Shown piece after piece: positions 31,375 to 41,862 of a DNA stretch of 64,000 nt. Source of the DNA: Dermacentor variabilis (Eukaryota > Arthropoda > Arachnida > Ixodida > Ixodidae); the NCBI RefSeq assembly GCF_050947875.1, contig NC_134568.1:211301632-211365631 (forward strand), written 5' to 3'. Each line of letters begins with the position of its first letter. The stretch's first letter is position 1. The notes under the pieces were generated by a model. It ran no database searches and was not told the DNA's origin. It saw nothing but the letters and a program-made list of their open reading frames with translations. The position numbers and the translations under genes are program-made.

Positions 31375-31600
31375 CCCCTGGAGGGCTAGGAATGCTGTCA
31401 TGGGCCGGGGCCAGGGCAGGCCAGTCACATAACACCCGACGCATGCACCAGCAGCACGTCGGCAGTGGTGGCTGCGACGGCTTCCACTGCGGCACCTACT
31501 CCCATCAGGAAGACAGCAATGGTTCCACCACGAGCACAGCAAAGTGCTCATGGTGCCGACGGCAAAGTTCACTCATGCAAAGTGCGCACTTTTAGTGGCA
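30718..31600 (+). other. Captured ataxin-7 (SGF73/ATXN7)-like host segment
   Basis: The translation shows SWNYWAKTICFRSPENKEAD, MKLRKEDMELFGFCLAWDDF and the zinc-binding SGF73/ATXN7 block with ICNQVTKPQ and NHLEQRH. The usual Cys-x2-Cys is VREIC, so the first zinc ligand is Arg (CGT for TGT). It then has a Ser-rich run and LAPVVQVERMPLP. Base composition is more GC-rich than the BEL part. After about 31300 the coding-like reading moves to another frame (LEKELPSPQQPPPLTPGG), so a frameshift is likely. Ataxin-7 anchors the deubiquitinase module to SAGA (family knowledge). The apparent lack of introns across the block suggests capture from mRNA. The 3' limit is uncertain. Confidence 0.75.
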
Positions 31601-31702
31601 ACACGTTGTGGAGACCGCCACAGACGCTGTACCACCTAGAATCTGCCGGACAAGCTCCGTCTTGAAAAGAAACAAGCACGCGCAAATTGTTCGGCCGGGA
31701 GC

Positions 31703-31852
31703 TGTTGAATTTATGCTCCGAAAAAAGAAGAGAAGAAGAAGTGAGAAACGAGCGTGGAGCCGAGCGCGCGCCGGCATTTTTTTAGTTGTTTTTACAAGCG
31801 TCGAATAACAGAAGACGTTCTCTACTTCGGCTCCGCTTCCTGGTTTTCAACA
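31703..31852 (+). repeat. 3' LTR of the BEL/Pao element
   Basis: 150 bp, TGTTGAATTTATG...GGTTTTCAACA. Same as the 5' LTR except a GAA-unit loss and a few substitutions, including AATAAC in place of the AATAAA signal. Followed by CTCTG (31853-31857). Confidence 0.9.
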
Positions 31853-33146
31853 CTCTGTGCTAAACTGTGCTATTGGTATAACTGGCCCGGCACTGCAATT
31901 ACTACGTAACTATTTGAAAGATAGAGAATACACTGTATCAATCTCCAGCACTTACTCGCACCCTAAAACAACTAACATGGGTGTACCACAAGGATCTATA
32001 TTAGGGCCTCTCTTGTTTTTAATATACATTAATGACCTCCCAAAGTACCTAAAGTCCTCTGACTGTAACCTTTACGCTGACGACACTACCATCTTCTCCT
32101 CAGACAAAAGTCTTGATTCATTGATGTGTAAGCTTAATCACGACACGGCAAATATTGTAACCTGGTACCAACTAAACAGACTACACATTAATACTGCCAA
32201 ATCTAACTTCTTGATCTTCTCAGCTAAACAAAAACATATATCAGTGTATCCATCGCTAACCTTTGCTTCCAGTGCACTTTATCCTACTGATAGTGTACTG
32301 TTTCTTGGCGTCATATTAGATAAACACCTAAAATTTGACGAGCATGTTTTATCCTTAACAAAGAAGGCTGCATATGGAATTAGAATATTAATTAAAGTTC
32401 GCAATTTCTTTAATATGAAGACACTCATCTCCCTCTACTACGCTTTTATTCACACGCATATTAATTATTGCATATCATCATGGGGAAACACGTATCCCAC
32501 ACATTTATCTCCACTACAGCATACCCAAAATCAAGCAATTCGCATCATTACACGTAGCAGCTACACATCGGAAGCATCTCCATTGCTCAGATCTAACGGC
32601 ATTTTATCGTTACAGAAACTAAATAAATACTCACTTGGAATACTTGTTTATAAATCTGTTAACGGAAAGCTCCCATTCCCTATAATTACTACCAGCCAGT
32701 ATCCATATTCCACGTCTACCCGTTTCGCTTCTACCAACAGCTATTTACTACCAAAACCTAGAACTAATTATGGTAAATTTACTACTAATTTTTCAGCCAC
32801 ACTACTTTGGAACTCATTACCGTGTCATATTAAGATATCCTCTCATTTTTACACATTCAAATCAAACCTTCGTAAATTTTTGCACTCAATATAACAATTT
32901 CATCATTATCATTTTATTAATAAGTGATTTGTGTTGTTAAATATTTTACAGTGTAAGCTAGCGAGTAACTTAATATGGTGTCTTTTGTGTTTTCATAAAG
33001 CTGCTTTGTATTTATATATCCTACTCATTTGTAATGGGAGGTCCCCTGTACAGTCTCTTGACTATGGGACCTCCCTCTGTATGTATGTATAATCCCCATT
33101 TGTAACCTTATTATTATGCAGATAAAGAACTCTTGAACTCTTGAAT
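31853..33146 (+). mobile_element. CR1/L2-like LINE, 5'-truncated
   Basis: Plus-strand 3' half of a LINE: RT from just before the PQGS motif, C-terminal domain, and a 250-bp 3' UTR ending in repeated ctcttgaa units (33127-33145), a typical CR1/L2 tail. It was inserted in the minus-strand LINE whose parts lie at 27481-27788 and from 33147. The BEL element then inserted at or within a few bases of its 5' junction. Confidence 0.8.
31857..32894 (+). pseudogene. Partial CR1/L2-like reverse transcriptase, open
   Basis: 345 codons without a stop. NMGVPQGSILGPLLFLIYIN and LYADDTTIFSSDK (catalytic YADD), WYQLNRLHINTAKSNFLIFS, FLGVILDKHLKFDEHV, then the LINE C-terminal block SLYYAFIHTHINYCISSWGN and LLWNSLPCHIK. 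RT begins mid-domain, and finger motifs and endonuclease are missing because of 5' truncation, so it cannot work alone. The ATG at 31857 overlaps the target duplication and is unlikely to be a natural start. The open frame shows the copy is young. Confidence 0.8.
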
Positions 33147-35334
33147 GCCTAGATTTGTCGCTGCGTTGCGACGCATATTCGCAAGACTCTGTGAGTCTTT
33201 TTCATTGTCCGCTAGTAGCACTATGTCTTCCGCGTACATCAATGCAGGGACCTTCTGTTGCATCATTTGTCCATTACGCATATATGATAAATCAAATCCT
33301 AATTGACTGTTTTCCAGCTGTCTTTCTATGACATTAACATGAAGCGTGAACAATGGAGGTAGAGGACATCCTTGCTTCAGTCGTTGGTGAATTTCCACCA
33401 CTTCATTACAATGTCAGCCTTCCCGTACAACTTGTACTCGGTTCTCTCTCTATATATATATCCCAGCAACTCCACGAAATCGTCATCTACGCCTTCGTGC
33501 TTGAGAATGTCCCATAACTACCACCTGTCTACGTTGTCGTAGGCTCCCTTAATATTTAGAAATGCTATCTATAAAGGTCTATTCTGAGCTACTGAAATCT
33601 CTATGTACTGAGTCAGAAGAAGATTATCTTCTAAGCAGCTGTCTGGTCTGAACTAATTTCGTAGCTCCCCCAGTTTCCGCCCATTTTGACAGTTCTAATT
33701 TTATGGCTTGCATTGCCATTCTATATAGCACCGACTTTACTGTGACTGGCCTGTACGAGCTCGTCTTATCCTTATCACGTTTGCCTTTGCAGCTGAGGTT
33801 AATCTTGCTTTCACGCCATCCAACCGAAATTTTATTCGTCTTAATCACTTCCGCGGCATTAGTAAGCAGTGCCTTGCTCTTTGGGTTGTTTTTTTTTATT
33901 AGCTGCATTGGGATTTCATAGGATCCTGCGGCAGTGTTATTGGGGACATTTTCTTCTGCTTCTTTTCCAATAAAAGTTTTCTGTGGTAAATTTTGATCTC
34001 TCAGGCTTCTCTGAGGATGCTGGATTTGTTTGGGTCCGAACTATGCTTTCTTATGTGCCGAAGTTAGCCCCAACAGTGTCTGTGATGTACCGCAGCGCAT
34101 CGTCTCCTTCGAAGATGATACAATCTTTATCCCTTATAACCGTCTGCAAATTGTTTAGTTGGAGCTCCGGGCGCCCTTACATGGTTCCAGAATCTTTTTG
34201 GTGCGCCTTCGTCTTTTTTGCAAATGTTATGCACCCAACGTTCACTTGTGTATCTAATTCTCTCGTGCACGAGCTCACTCGCCACCCTTTTCTTTTCTCC
34301 GTATTTGTTTCATCTAAGGAGCACCTCTTCTTCGTCAACTCAATCTCAACTTTCTTGGCTTCTCGATAATCCCTAGACGCCTGCTTGCACTCTTCGATAT
34401 AGCTTGCTTTATTTCCTTTTTCTACACTTACGTGTTTTCTCTTTCCAATACAAGTCTTCTTTTTTTCCTTGTCTGTCTTATCTCCTTCTGCATGACGTCT
34501 AACAGTTCCTTATATTGCCAGACTGTTGTAGGAAACGCCCCCATTTTCTCGTCTATGTTTTTGCACTCTCTATTATTTGCTTTTCATTCATCTTTAGAAA
34601 TTCTGATTCCATTGGTTCCTGTTTTGCGTTAGTATCTCCCCCAAATTCCAAGGTTAAACGTTTATGATCGCTACCCAGGCTATCTTTTTCATGTTTATTT
34701 ACCGTCAGTTGGCCTAGTCGTTCGTAGACCGTTTCTGAGACTAAGGCGTAATCGATACAGTACTGCCTATTTCCGCACTGCCACGTTACCTGTCCATGAC
34801 ACTTATTCTCCCTGTTAGCTACTATAAGGTTCTGTTCATCACACAGATCCGGCACAACAGAACCGTTGTAATCAGTATATCTGTCTAAATCATCCACGTG
34901 GGCGTTCATTTCCCACTAATATGACGTGGCCTGATTTCTTGAACTCATAGATATCGCTTAATTGTAATGCAATCAATCAATTCCTTATATTTATCTCTGC
35001 TACCACTACCTGTCCATAAGTAAGCTGCTCCCAGCCACGTCCTTCTGCCTTGCCATATGCCGCTAATCCATAAATACTCCTTACATGTCCCTTTTACCCT
35101 TTGCCCCTTCAGACCTCGCCTAATTGGCATGCCTATGCCCCTGTTTTTCCTCGGCCTAGTCATTATGTTGCACCCTTCCCATACAAAATTGTCATTGACA
35201 GACGGCTGCTCCAAATCTCGATGATGTGTTTCGGTCAAGGCGCTAACGCTAATCGCTTTGTCATTCAGCTGCGTTTGAATTTCCAGCCATTTTTTCCCCC
35301 TTGAGACCAACCACCCTGAATAATTATGAAACAA
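33147..35334 (-). mobile_element. LINE with EEP endonuclease and RT (ORF2), broken
   Basis: Minus-strand pieces: 35334-34945 (endonuclease N-part, ALTETHHRDLE and GIGMPIRRGLKGQRVKG), 34909-34553 (NAHVDDLDRYTDYNG, IDYALVSETVYERLG, SLGSDHKRLTLEFGG), 33908-33624 (TSSYRPVTVKSVLYRMAMQA) and 33401-33147 (RLKQGCPLPPLFTLHVNVIE and LMYAEDIVLLADNE, with AED replacing the catalytic ADD). It continues beyond the CR1/BEL nest at 27788. The clade is in the EEP-endonuclease group (possibly I/R1-like); exact placement needs a tree. Stops and frameshifts are numerous. Confidence 0.7.
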
Positions 35335-36100
35335 ATCTTACCGTCTTTATACTTATCCTCTGTGCGTCTTTTCTTAACTCCTTGTGGCCTAATTCTGCTC
35401 CTTCCTGGTGTGTCACTACATTCAATACTTCACCTTCCTTCCTGGTTGCCTTGGGACCCCCTAATAAAGCTACAGCGCGCGCCGCGAATCAACGTCCAAC
35501 CGGTGTTGCTACACTTTCGCCAAAATGTATCCCGTCACCCACAAAAGCGCCTTCGCGGCCTGCGCGGTGCACTTCTCGGTGGATGCCAATGACCGTAACA
35601 TTTATTGCCTTAGCTATACGCGTAGTGCGCGCCGATGGACGCGCCACTGGTGGCGGCCTCGCGCAGAACACGCGGGAGAGGAGCCAGGCGCGCGCCGTAG
35701 TTTGCTGTGTCGTTGATGGTGCTTCTCTGTCTTATTCACGTTTTCAGAGCAAAATAGGCAACACCCTTCGCATCTGTGGGGTGGCCAAAGCTTCAAGGAA
35801 TGTCCCGGAAGAAACGTTGCAGGGTGGGGGTGTCAAATACTGGCGAAAACATGCCGGCGATACGGTTTTAATCATTCCCCGCAAAGCCTCATCAGCGGGA
35901 TCAACGGTAGCAAAAATGGATCGTCACTTCGGCAAGAAATTTCTTGTTCTCATCCTTTCCTTTGTCACGTCGGTGTTTTTTTTTTTTCACTCGATCATAC
36001 GCGTCTGCAGTGCAGCATGCGCTTTAAAGGCATTTCTAAAGGTCAGAATGCCGTTTCCCGCTTATATTATTTTCCGATTCTTTACCGCGTTGCGCTAGCT
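35335..36100 (-). pseudogene. Probable LINE ORF1 region with SGNH-esterase-like motif
   Basis: Upstream of the endonuclease on the same strand. The minus frame near 35671-35489 reads INVTVIGIHREVHRAGREGA and FVGDGIHFGESVATPVG, then a stop and ALLGGPKATRKEGE. The DGIHF motif resembles the D-x-x-H end of SGNH/GDSL esterase domains found in ORF1 of some LINEs. Further upstream is a Cys-rich CEGCCLFC stretch. The domain start with the catalytic Ser is not identified. Reading frames are broken. A plus-strand open frame covering 35301-36098 is taken as a shadow. Confidence 0.4.
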
Positions 36101-39072
36101 AGGCAGCACGACTGCACGAGATCATTGCGTTGTATGTTAAAGCTACTGAAGTTTGCAAGAACTGAAATTGTTGGTTTTATGTGGCCCGGTAAATCCTCGC
36201 ACCAGCTTTCCCGCACTTCATGTTTTTACATCTATTTTATGCGTGCCTTCGCACATGTTTAACTGTTGCTAGTTGCTCCATGCATAACTCTTGTTGATTC
36301 TTTTGAGCTGCGAGGTTTTCATTCTGCCTCGTTTGTAAAGGGTGTAAATCACGCTGTGTCTTATAGGAATGATACCAAGGAAGTGCTTCTTTAATAGCTT
36401 TATTCTTTTTGCCCGAGGGCATCTTAGATATTGTGTTTTTTGGGGAAATGTTTTTAGAAAATAGGTAGTTCAGGGCGAGAATTGCTAATAGTTGCTGCAT
36501 ATGGTATTTTTGAACCATTTCTAACTGAAAAGTTCGCGTCACGTTTGGGAAGTCAACGCACCTGGATGCTGCCTGAGCAGACTTAACACGCCGAGTGATT
36601 TGTTTGTTTCACAACGTAGTCCCTTCTTGCATGTGAATTTTGTACTCAACTGAATTCTTTCTTATTATACTTAGGCTGCAGAGGACTAAACCCGGCCTTG
36701 CCGCCAGCGCTCATCTACTTTGACTGGCGCTGCTCTGCCTTTAAATATATCATGTGGCACCTCTCTCTAGTAATATAAAAAAAGTACTGAAAAATTAGTC
36801 AGACTTTAGCTTACTACGCTTCAAAGAAGCTCCCTTGGGAAATTTAAAATTGCAAGAACTGCAGCGGGAACGGCAGTTCATCGGTGTATGCAGCAGAATT
36901 GCATCGGCAGTACAACGCTAACATGCGCTTTTATTAACCCGTGCGTTTGGTGACTTCGTTGGCTAGCGTACGCGTTTCCATCAATAAATTCGCAATTACT
37001 CTTCTTGAGGCGACTTTGACTGCACTTATTCGGCGATGTCACATGCATTCATCGGCAGAAAAATCACAACAGCATATGCAGACATCGCACCGTGCGGATT
37101 TGTTTGATATAAGTCTGCACTAACGACGGCTGCTTATTATTGAGGTACAGAAGCAGCATTACGGCAAGGGTAGAATTTAAAAAAAAAGCGATCGAGAGAT
37201 CGCATCACTCAACAAAATTTATCGGCTAGTTAACATGAGCTCCACTTCATGTAAATGGGGTTCATGGTGTTTGTCTGCGGGACACACCTGGCACGTATGT
37301 GGACCATGTTGTCCCAAACACCGGTAACATCGTGTTCATATCCGCTCTCACAGAGGTCAGCGTCTTCTCTACAGCTGTCACCGCAAAAGAAGTAGCCTGG
37401 CACCCGAACAAAGGAGAAATCGCAGCCGCGAACTTCAACCATCCTTGCTGCAAAGGGTCGTCGTCTGCTACTGCTCCCGCGCGTACTGTTGGAAGCGCCC
37501 GCTAGGTTGCTGTCAGTGGCGCCTTTATAGGCGGTGCACGAGGCGTACAGCGTCCAAGCTTTCCTGTTTACTGCAAGCACTGCCCTTTAAATTGCATACC
37601 ATACGACCAGGGAAAACGCCACGGTCACTGCCAGCCCGCATCCCAGCGAGACCTCTGGTTTGCAATAACTGCCGTTGTTGTTATTTATCAGTTGTGTTGT
37701 CGTGTGTCTGCTAGTCCCTGTACCGCCAAATCCAGTGGTGCACGGTGAGCACTGGTTGGCCGTCAAGCCTAAGCCTTTACATGCAAAGGTGGTTTGTAGA
37801 GAACACCGTCCATAGCTTGACGAATAAGCAGGAAAATATCTCCGCAGCGTGGCTACAGCTAGAAATCAAATGATCGCATGTACTCTTCGTTTCGGTATCT
37901 GCAGTTGTCGACTGCCGTTCTGAAATTACCACAAGTGCATTGATGACAGAGGATTTGACAGAAATGTCATCGCTGCTATCCGAACCAAAGTATGTTTTTG
38001 AGTCATACCGCTTGTAAGAAAGTCTACCTCAGTTCTCCCAACGGGAAACAAAAACGTACACTCAAGAATCACTAAAAAGAAACAGTAAAGCAGGTCTCAA
38101 ACTGTATTACGCTTTCGGAGCTCTTCGTGGGAATAACGCAGGCCAAACTTTCGTTCTTGAATTTCGGCATAGGTGACGTCATTGCGTGATATTACGCATT
38201 TCGCGTACTTGCTTCCCTCCCTTTCCCCACTCTATTTTTCTTTATTTTTTATTGAGCAGAAACACCAACAAAAATTGGCGTTGTGAGTTTCCGGTAAATG
38301 CCCTGATGAAGGAGACTGGCGGATTCTGACCTGATTCTCAACCATCCCCATCTACCCCCAAGCTTCGGCCCGCGGCATGATTGCCGCTGTAGTAGTACAG
38401 CACTAAAGCTGTAAGTACACTACCTGGAGAGCACAATGGCAAAGTGACCGTCTTCATCCTCGGCTTCTTCCCCCCCCCTCCGCTCCTAGCTTCATCTTTC
38501 CCCTATAAGCACATGCAACAAGCTGAGCTATGTTGTATTGAAGAATCATTAATGTAAAAAAAAAATTAACGTATTACGTATTCTCTTTCACACTTGTTTT
38601 AATGTGATTTAGCTCTGTCTGCTTCCTCGCGGAAGACGGCAGTATAGGAACAAGAACAGCGGCTCAGACAGCCCACGTACCGGATGAGTCACCTTCGTCA
38701 TGTGCTTGAAGCGTCGTGCACCAATCACATGTCGAGCCTGCGGATGAGCGGAGGTATCGGATGAAACACAACTGCGACGCGTGCGACCACTTGCCTGCAT
38801 GTTACACTCAGTAAACACAGATAATTTATGGGTCTGCACGCGACACGACAACAAGACATGGTTTGCCGATGACCCCGACGTATATGCAAAGCGGGATGAC
38901 GGCGACGCCATTACAGCGTCCATCTCTTTCCCTGCTGTCACTGCTTTGTGACAACACCTCTTGCCACATATTCTTGTGCTTTAAGCGCATGAGAGAAAAA
39001 GTGAATTTTATAATTAAGTTAACTATACAAATTATGGCTATCGCGCAATTCCCACGCGTCCGCCACCGCTAA
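36101..39072. other. Nearly 3 kb without recognisable genes
   Basis: Short frames only. A minus frame at 36237-36542 (MPSGKKNKAIKEALPWYHSY) is the longest lysine-rich one, unassigned. CCTTTATAGG near 37527 and several A/T runs are seen. No SINE, LTR or LINE signatures recognised. Likely old repeats or intergenic DNA. Confidence 0.35.
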
Positions 39073-40086
39073 CGATTTGTTATTTATTTTATTTTACAAT
39101 ACTGCCGCTCTCAGCCGAGAGCCTAGCAGACACTTTCTTTTCCCTACATAAATACATGTGCGAGCTACACAAAGAATGAAAAAGCAACAATATTCAACAA
39201 AATACAAAAGATAAGGTAGATAAGCTATACAACAGAACACTAAACAAAGCAGAATAAAATGAACAACAACCGGGACATATCATAGTCGAAGCAAAAACGT
39301 GAAGTATTTGGAAACAAACAAGTGTATACATTTTTTTCCAAGTACTGTTAGTTTAACATAAAGAGAACAAGGAACAAACATGAGAAATCGTTAATAATCT
39401 CTTGTGATGAGCTCCAGTTGTGAAACGAACAGGGATAAAGAATTTGTCGCTGTTAATGACGAGTTAAGTTCATTCCATTCTCTGATTACTCGAGGAAAGA
39501 ATGAGTACCTGAATGCGTCATTAGAAAAGGAATACTCGGTTAGCGTATGTTCGTGTTGATTCCGTGTTATTCTAGATTGCGAATATGAAATGTACCGGGT
39601 GATATCAATTTTATACTGACGGTGCAGCATTTGAAACAGAAATTTTAGTCGACCTTGTTTCGCTCTCGTCGATAATGTGTTGAGGCCTCAGGAAGCTAAG
39701 AGACATGAAGGTGAGTCAGTAGAACGATATTTGCTATGAATGAACCTTGCGGCTTTTCTTTGTACAGCTTCAAGTTTAGCTATGTTAGTTGCTGTGTAAG
39801 GAAACCAAATTGTGTTAGCGTATTCTAAAATAGGTCTCACAAATGTTTTGTAGGCCGGAAGCTTAATGTTCGTTGGAGCGATCTTTAGGCGTCTGTTTAG
39901 ATAAAATAGCTTTCGTAGTGCAGTAGTTGTAATATTAGTTATGTGTGTTTCCCAATTGGAGGTTTGATGTCAGCGTTATCCCTAAATATTTCTGTTGCTC
40001 AACCATGGAAAGAGGCGTGCCATTAACGATATAGGTGAAATGAGAGGGGTGCTTTTTTCTTGTTATTGTCATTGCCACTGATTTAT

Positions 40087-40320
40087 CGAAAAAAATTAAA
40101 TTATGGGGTTTTACGCGCCAAAACCCCTTTCTGATTATGAGGCACGCCGTAGTGGAGGACTCCGGAAATTTCGACCACCTGGGGTTCTTTGACGTGCACT
40201 TAATCTAAGTACACGGGTGTTTTCGCTCCCATCGAAATGCGGCCGCCGTGGCCGGGATTCGATCCCGCGACCTCGTGCTCAGCAGCCTAACACCATAGCC
40301 ACTGAGCAACCACGGCGGGT
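40087..40320 (-). mobile_element. Ruka-like tRNA-derived SINE
   Basis: Well-preserved minus-strand copy with a 9-bp duplication CTGATTTAT (40078-40086, 40321-40329). Head at 40300-40320 (gagcaaccacggcgggt), B-box-like region near 40257-40270. Confidence 0.88.
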
Positions 40321-40329
40321 CTGATTTAT

Positions 40330-40858
40330 TGACGTTAATAGACATTTGCCACTGGGAGCACCACTCGGCTAGCGTGTTAAGGGAATCAGAAAGATCGAGA
40401 TGGTCGTTATGGCTGTTAATTTCTTTATGTATCACGCAGTCATCCGCGAAGAGTTTGATTTTGCACCCTATATTATTGGTTATATCGTTAATAAAGATCA
40501 GAAATAACAGCGGTCCGAGTACCGAGCCTTGTGGTACTCCAGATGTGACAGGAACGACATCAGATGGCATGTGGTCAAACATAACAAATTGTGAGCGGTG
40601 TGTTAGAAAAGCTGTTATCCAAGCAGAAACTTCTCCTTTCCCGATGGCATGCTCCACTTTTGCAATTAGCTTAGTGTGACTCACGCAATCAAAAGCTTTA
40701 GATAAGTCAAGTAAAATCATGTCAATTCGAGAACGATTATTAATACTAAGAGCAAGGTCATGAACTACCTCTGTTAGTTGAGTGATGGTTGATAAGCCAG
40801 ATCGAAAACCATGCTGGTGAGGCGATAGGATGTTTTCACGTTCTATAAATACTGTCAT
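40330..40858 (-). pseudogene. CR1-like reverse transcriptase, interrupted by a SINE
   Basis: The minus frame from 40858 shows SPHQHGFRSGLSTITQLTEV, MILLDLSKAFDCVSHTKLIA, TSGVPQGSVLGPLLFLIFIN and IKLFADDCVIHKEINSHNDH (catalytic FADD), WCSQWQMSINVNKS. It is then cut by a SINE at 40320. Upstream RT motifs (KAKIIPIHKKGDKNNVANFR) are in another frame near 41000. The core motifs are intact, but the protein is split. It would have catalysed target-primed reverse transcription. Confidence 0.8.
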
Positions 40859-41661
40859 GTGTTTTAGAATGATGTGTTCTAGTATTTTGCATGAAATTAA
40901 GTGCTGGTGAGAGATATGGGTCTGAAATTGGCAACATTATTTTTGTCTCCTTTCTTGTGGATCGGTATTATTTTAGCCTTTTTCCAGTCGTGTGGTAGAT
41001 TAGAAGTTGCTAGTGATTTACGAAAAATGTGTCCCAGATATCTACTGCACCACTCAGCATACTTTTTTAGGAATTCGTTTGGAATTTCGTCAGGCCCGTT
41101 TTATTTCTTAGGGTCAATGTTGAGGAGAATATTGTGGATTCCGGTGTCCGTTATTATTAACCGATCAAGCACTGACGTACAGGATGGTGGAAGAGGGGGG
41201 AGTGTACCATTGTCTTCCGTGAAGACTGATTTGAAGAAATTGTTATATTTGTTTGCCGTTGCACTTTTTTCTTCTTCAGTTAGTTTGGTTGTTGTCTGCT
41301 CGGTACTGCGCAGATGTTGTAAAGTATTAGCTTTTTGCCTCAAACGCAGTATCTTCAATTTCTTTTTTTTTTATCCTCACACAACCCAACTGATTCGATT
41401 ACCCATCTATAAATGCCCGTGCATTCACGGCATGCGTGGATTTTGGTCAGCAACACGACAGGCGCTTCTGTAGTGGCTGCATTCGACATCATATTCAGTT
41501 TTGGAGTTGGTACATATTAAACACCTAGTCTTCATATCGGGCAATAACGGGCGCACACAGCAGATGCGCCCAGTGCGTAGGCCTGTCAGAAAAACGTGCC
41601 GCTATACCTTTCAGCGCCGACTGACCCTCGATCATTACTACAAATAAGGGAGACTAAAAAA

Positions 41662-41862
41662 ATAAATTCCGGGGTTTTACGTGCCAAAACCACGATCAGA
41701 TTATGAGGCACGTCGTAGTGGGGGACTCCGGAAATTTGGACAACCTGGGGTTCTTTAACGTGCACTCAGCGCACGGGACCCGGGCGTTTTTACATTTTGC
41801 CCCCATCGAAATGCGGCCGTCGTGGCCGGAATATGATCCCGCGACCTCGTGCTTAGCAGAAT
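41662..41862 (-). mobile_element. Ruka-like SINE, 5'-truncated
   Basis: Minus-strand copy with tail (attccggggttttacgtgcc) and body, ending after ctcgtgcttagcag. The A-box end of the tRNA head is missing. Confidence 0.75.

Larger units (their letters stand above)
27789..31852 (+). mobile_element. Chimeric BEL/Pao retrotransposon carrying an ataxin-7-like segment
   Basis: A 4064-bp element with short LTRs (154 and 150 bp) and a perfect 5-bp target duplication CTCTG (27784-27788, 31853-31857). A single 1088-codon frame encodes BEL Gag, protease and the first half of RT, then runs in frame into non-BEL sequence (from about 30718) resembling ataxin-7. The rest of RT, RNase H and integrase are missing. 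Two LTRs plus target duplication around the chimera imply that the hybrid RNA itself was reverse transcribed and integrated with enzymes supplied in trans. LTRs differ at about five positions and two small indels by eye, so insertion is not ancient. Confidence 0.85.
39073..41372 (-). mobile_element. CR1-like LINE with a SINE insertion
   Basis: Minus strand: linker and N-terminal RT (41358-41101, then frameshifted to 40900), RT (40858-40331), SINE (40087-40320), RT C-part and C-terminal domain (40076-39391, SFFPRVIREWNELNSSLTAT) and a 3' UTR ending near 39073 (tttattttacaatactgccg). Truncated at the 5' end (no endonuclease). Confidence 0.8.

Noticed and set aside
31305..31595. Separate 96-codon gene downstream of the fusion ORF
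   Set aside because: Best read as a frameshifted continuation of the captured ataxin-7-like segment rather than an independent gene; no start context or partner exon.
35301..36098. 265-codon plus-strand frame
   Set aside because: Overlaps the minus-strand LINE ORF1 region with recognisable motifs; composition and lack of domains suggest a shadow frame.
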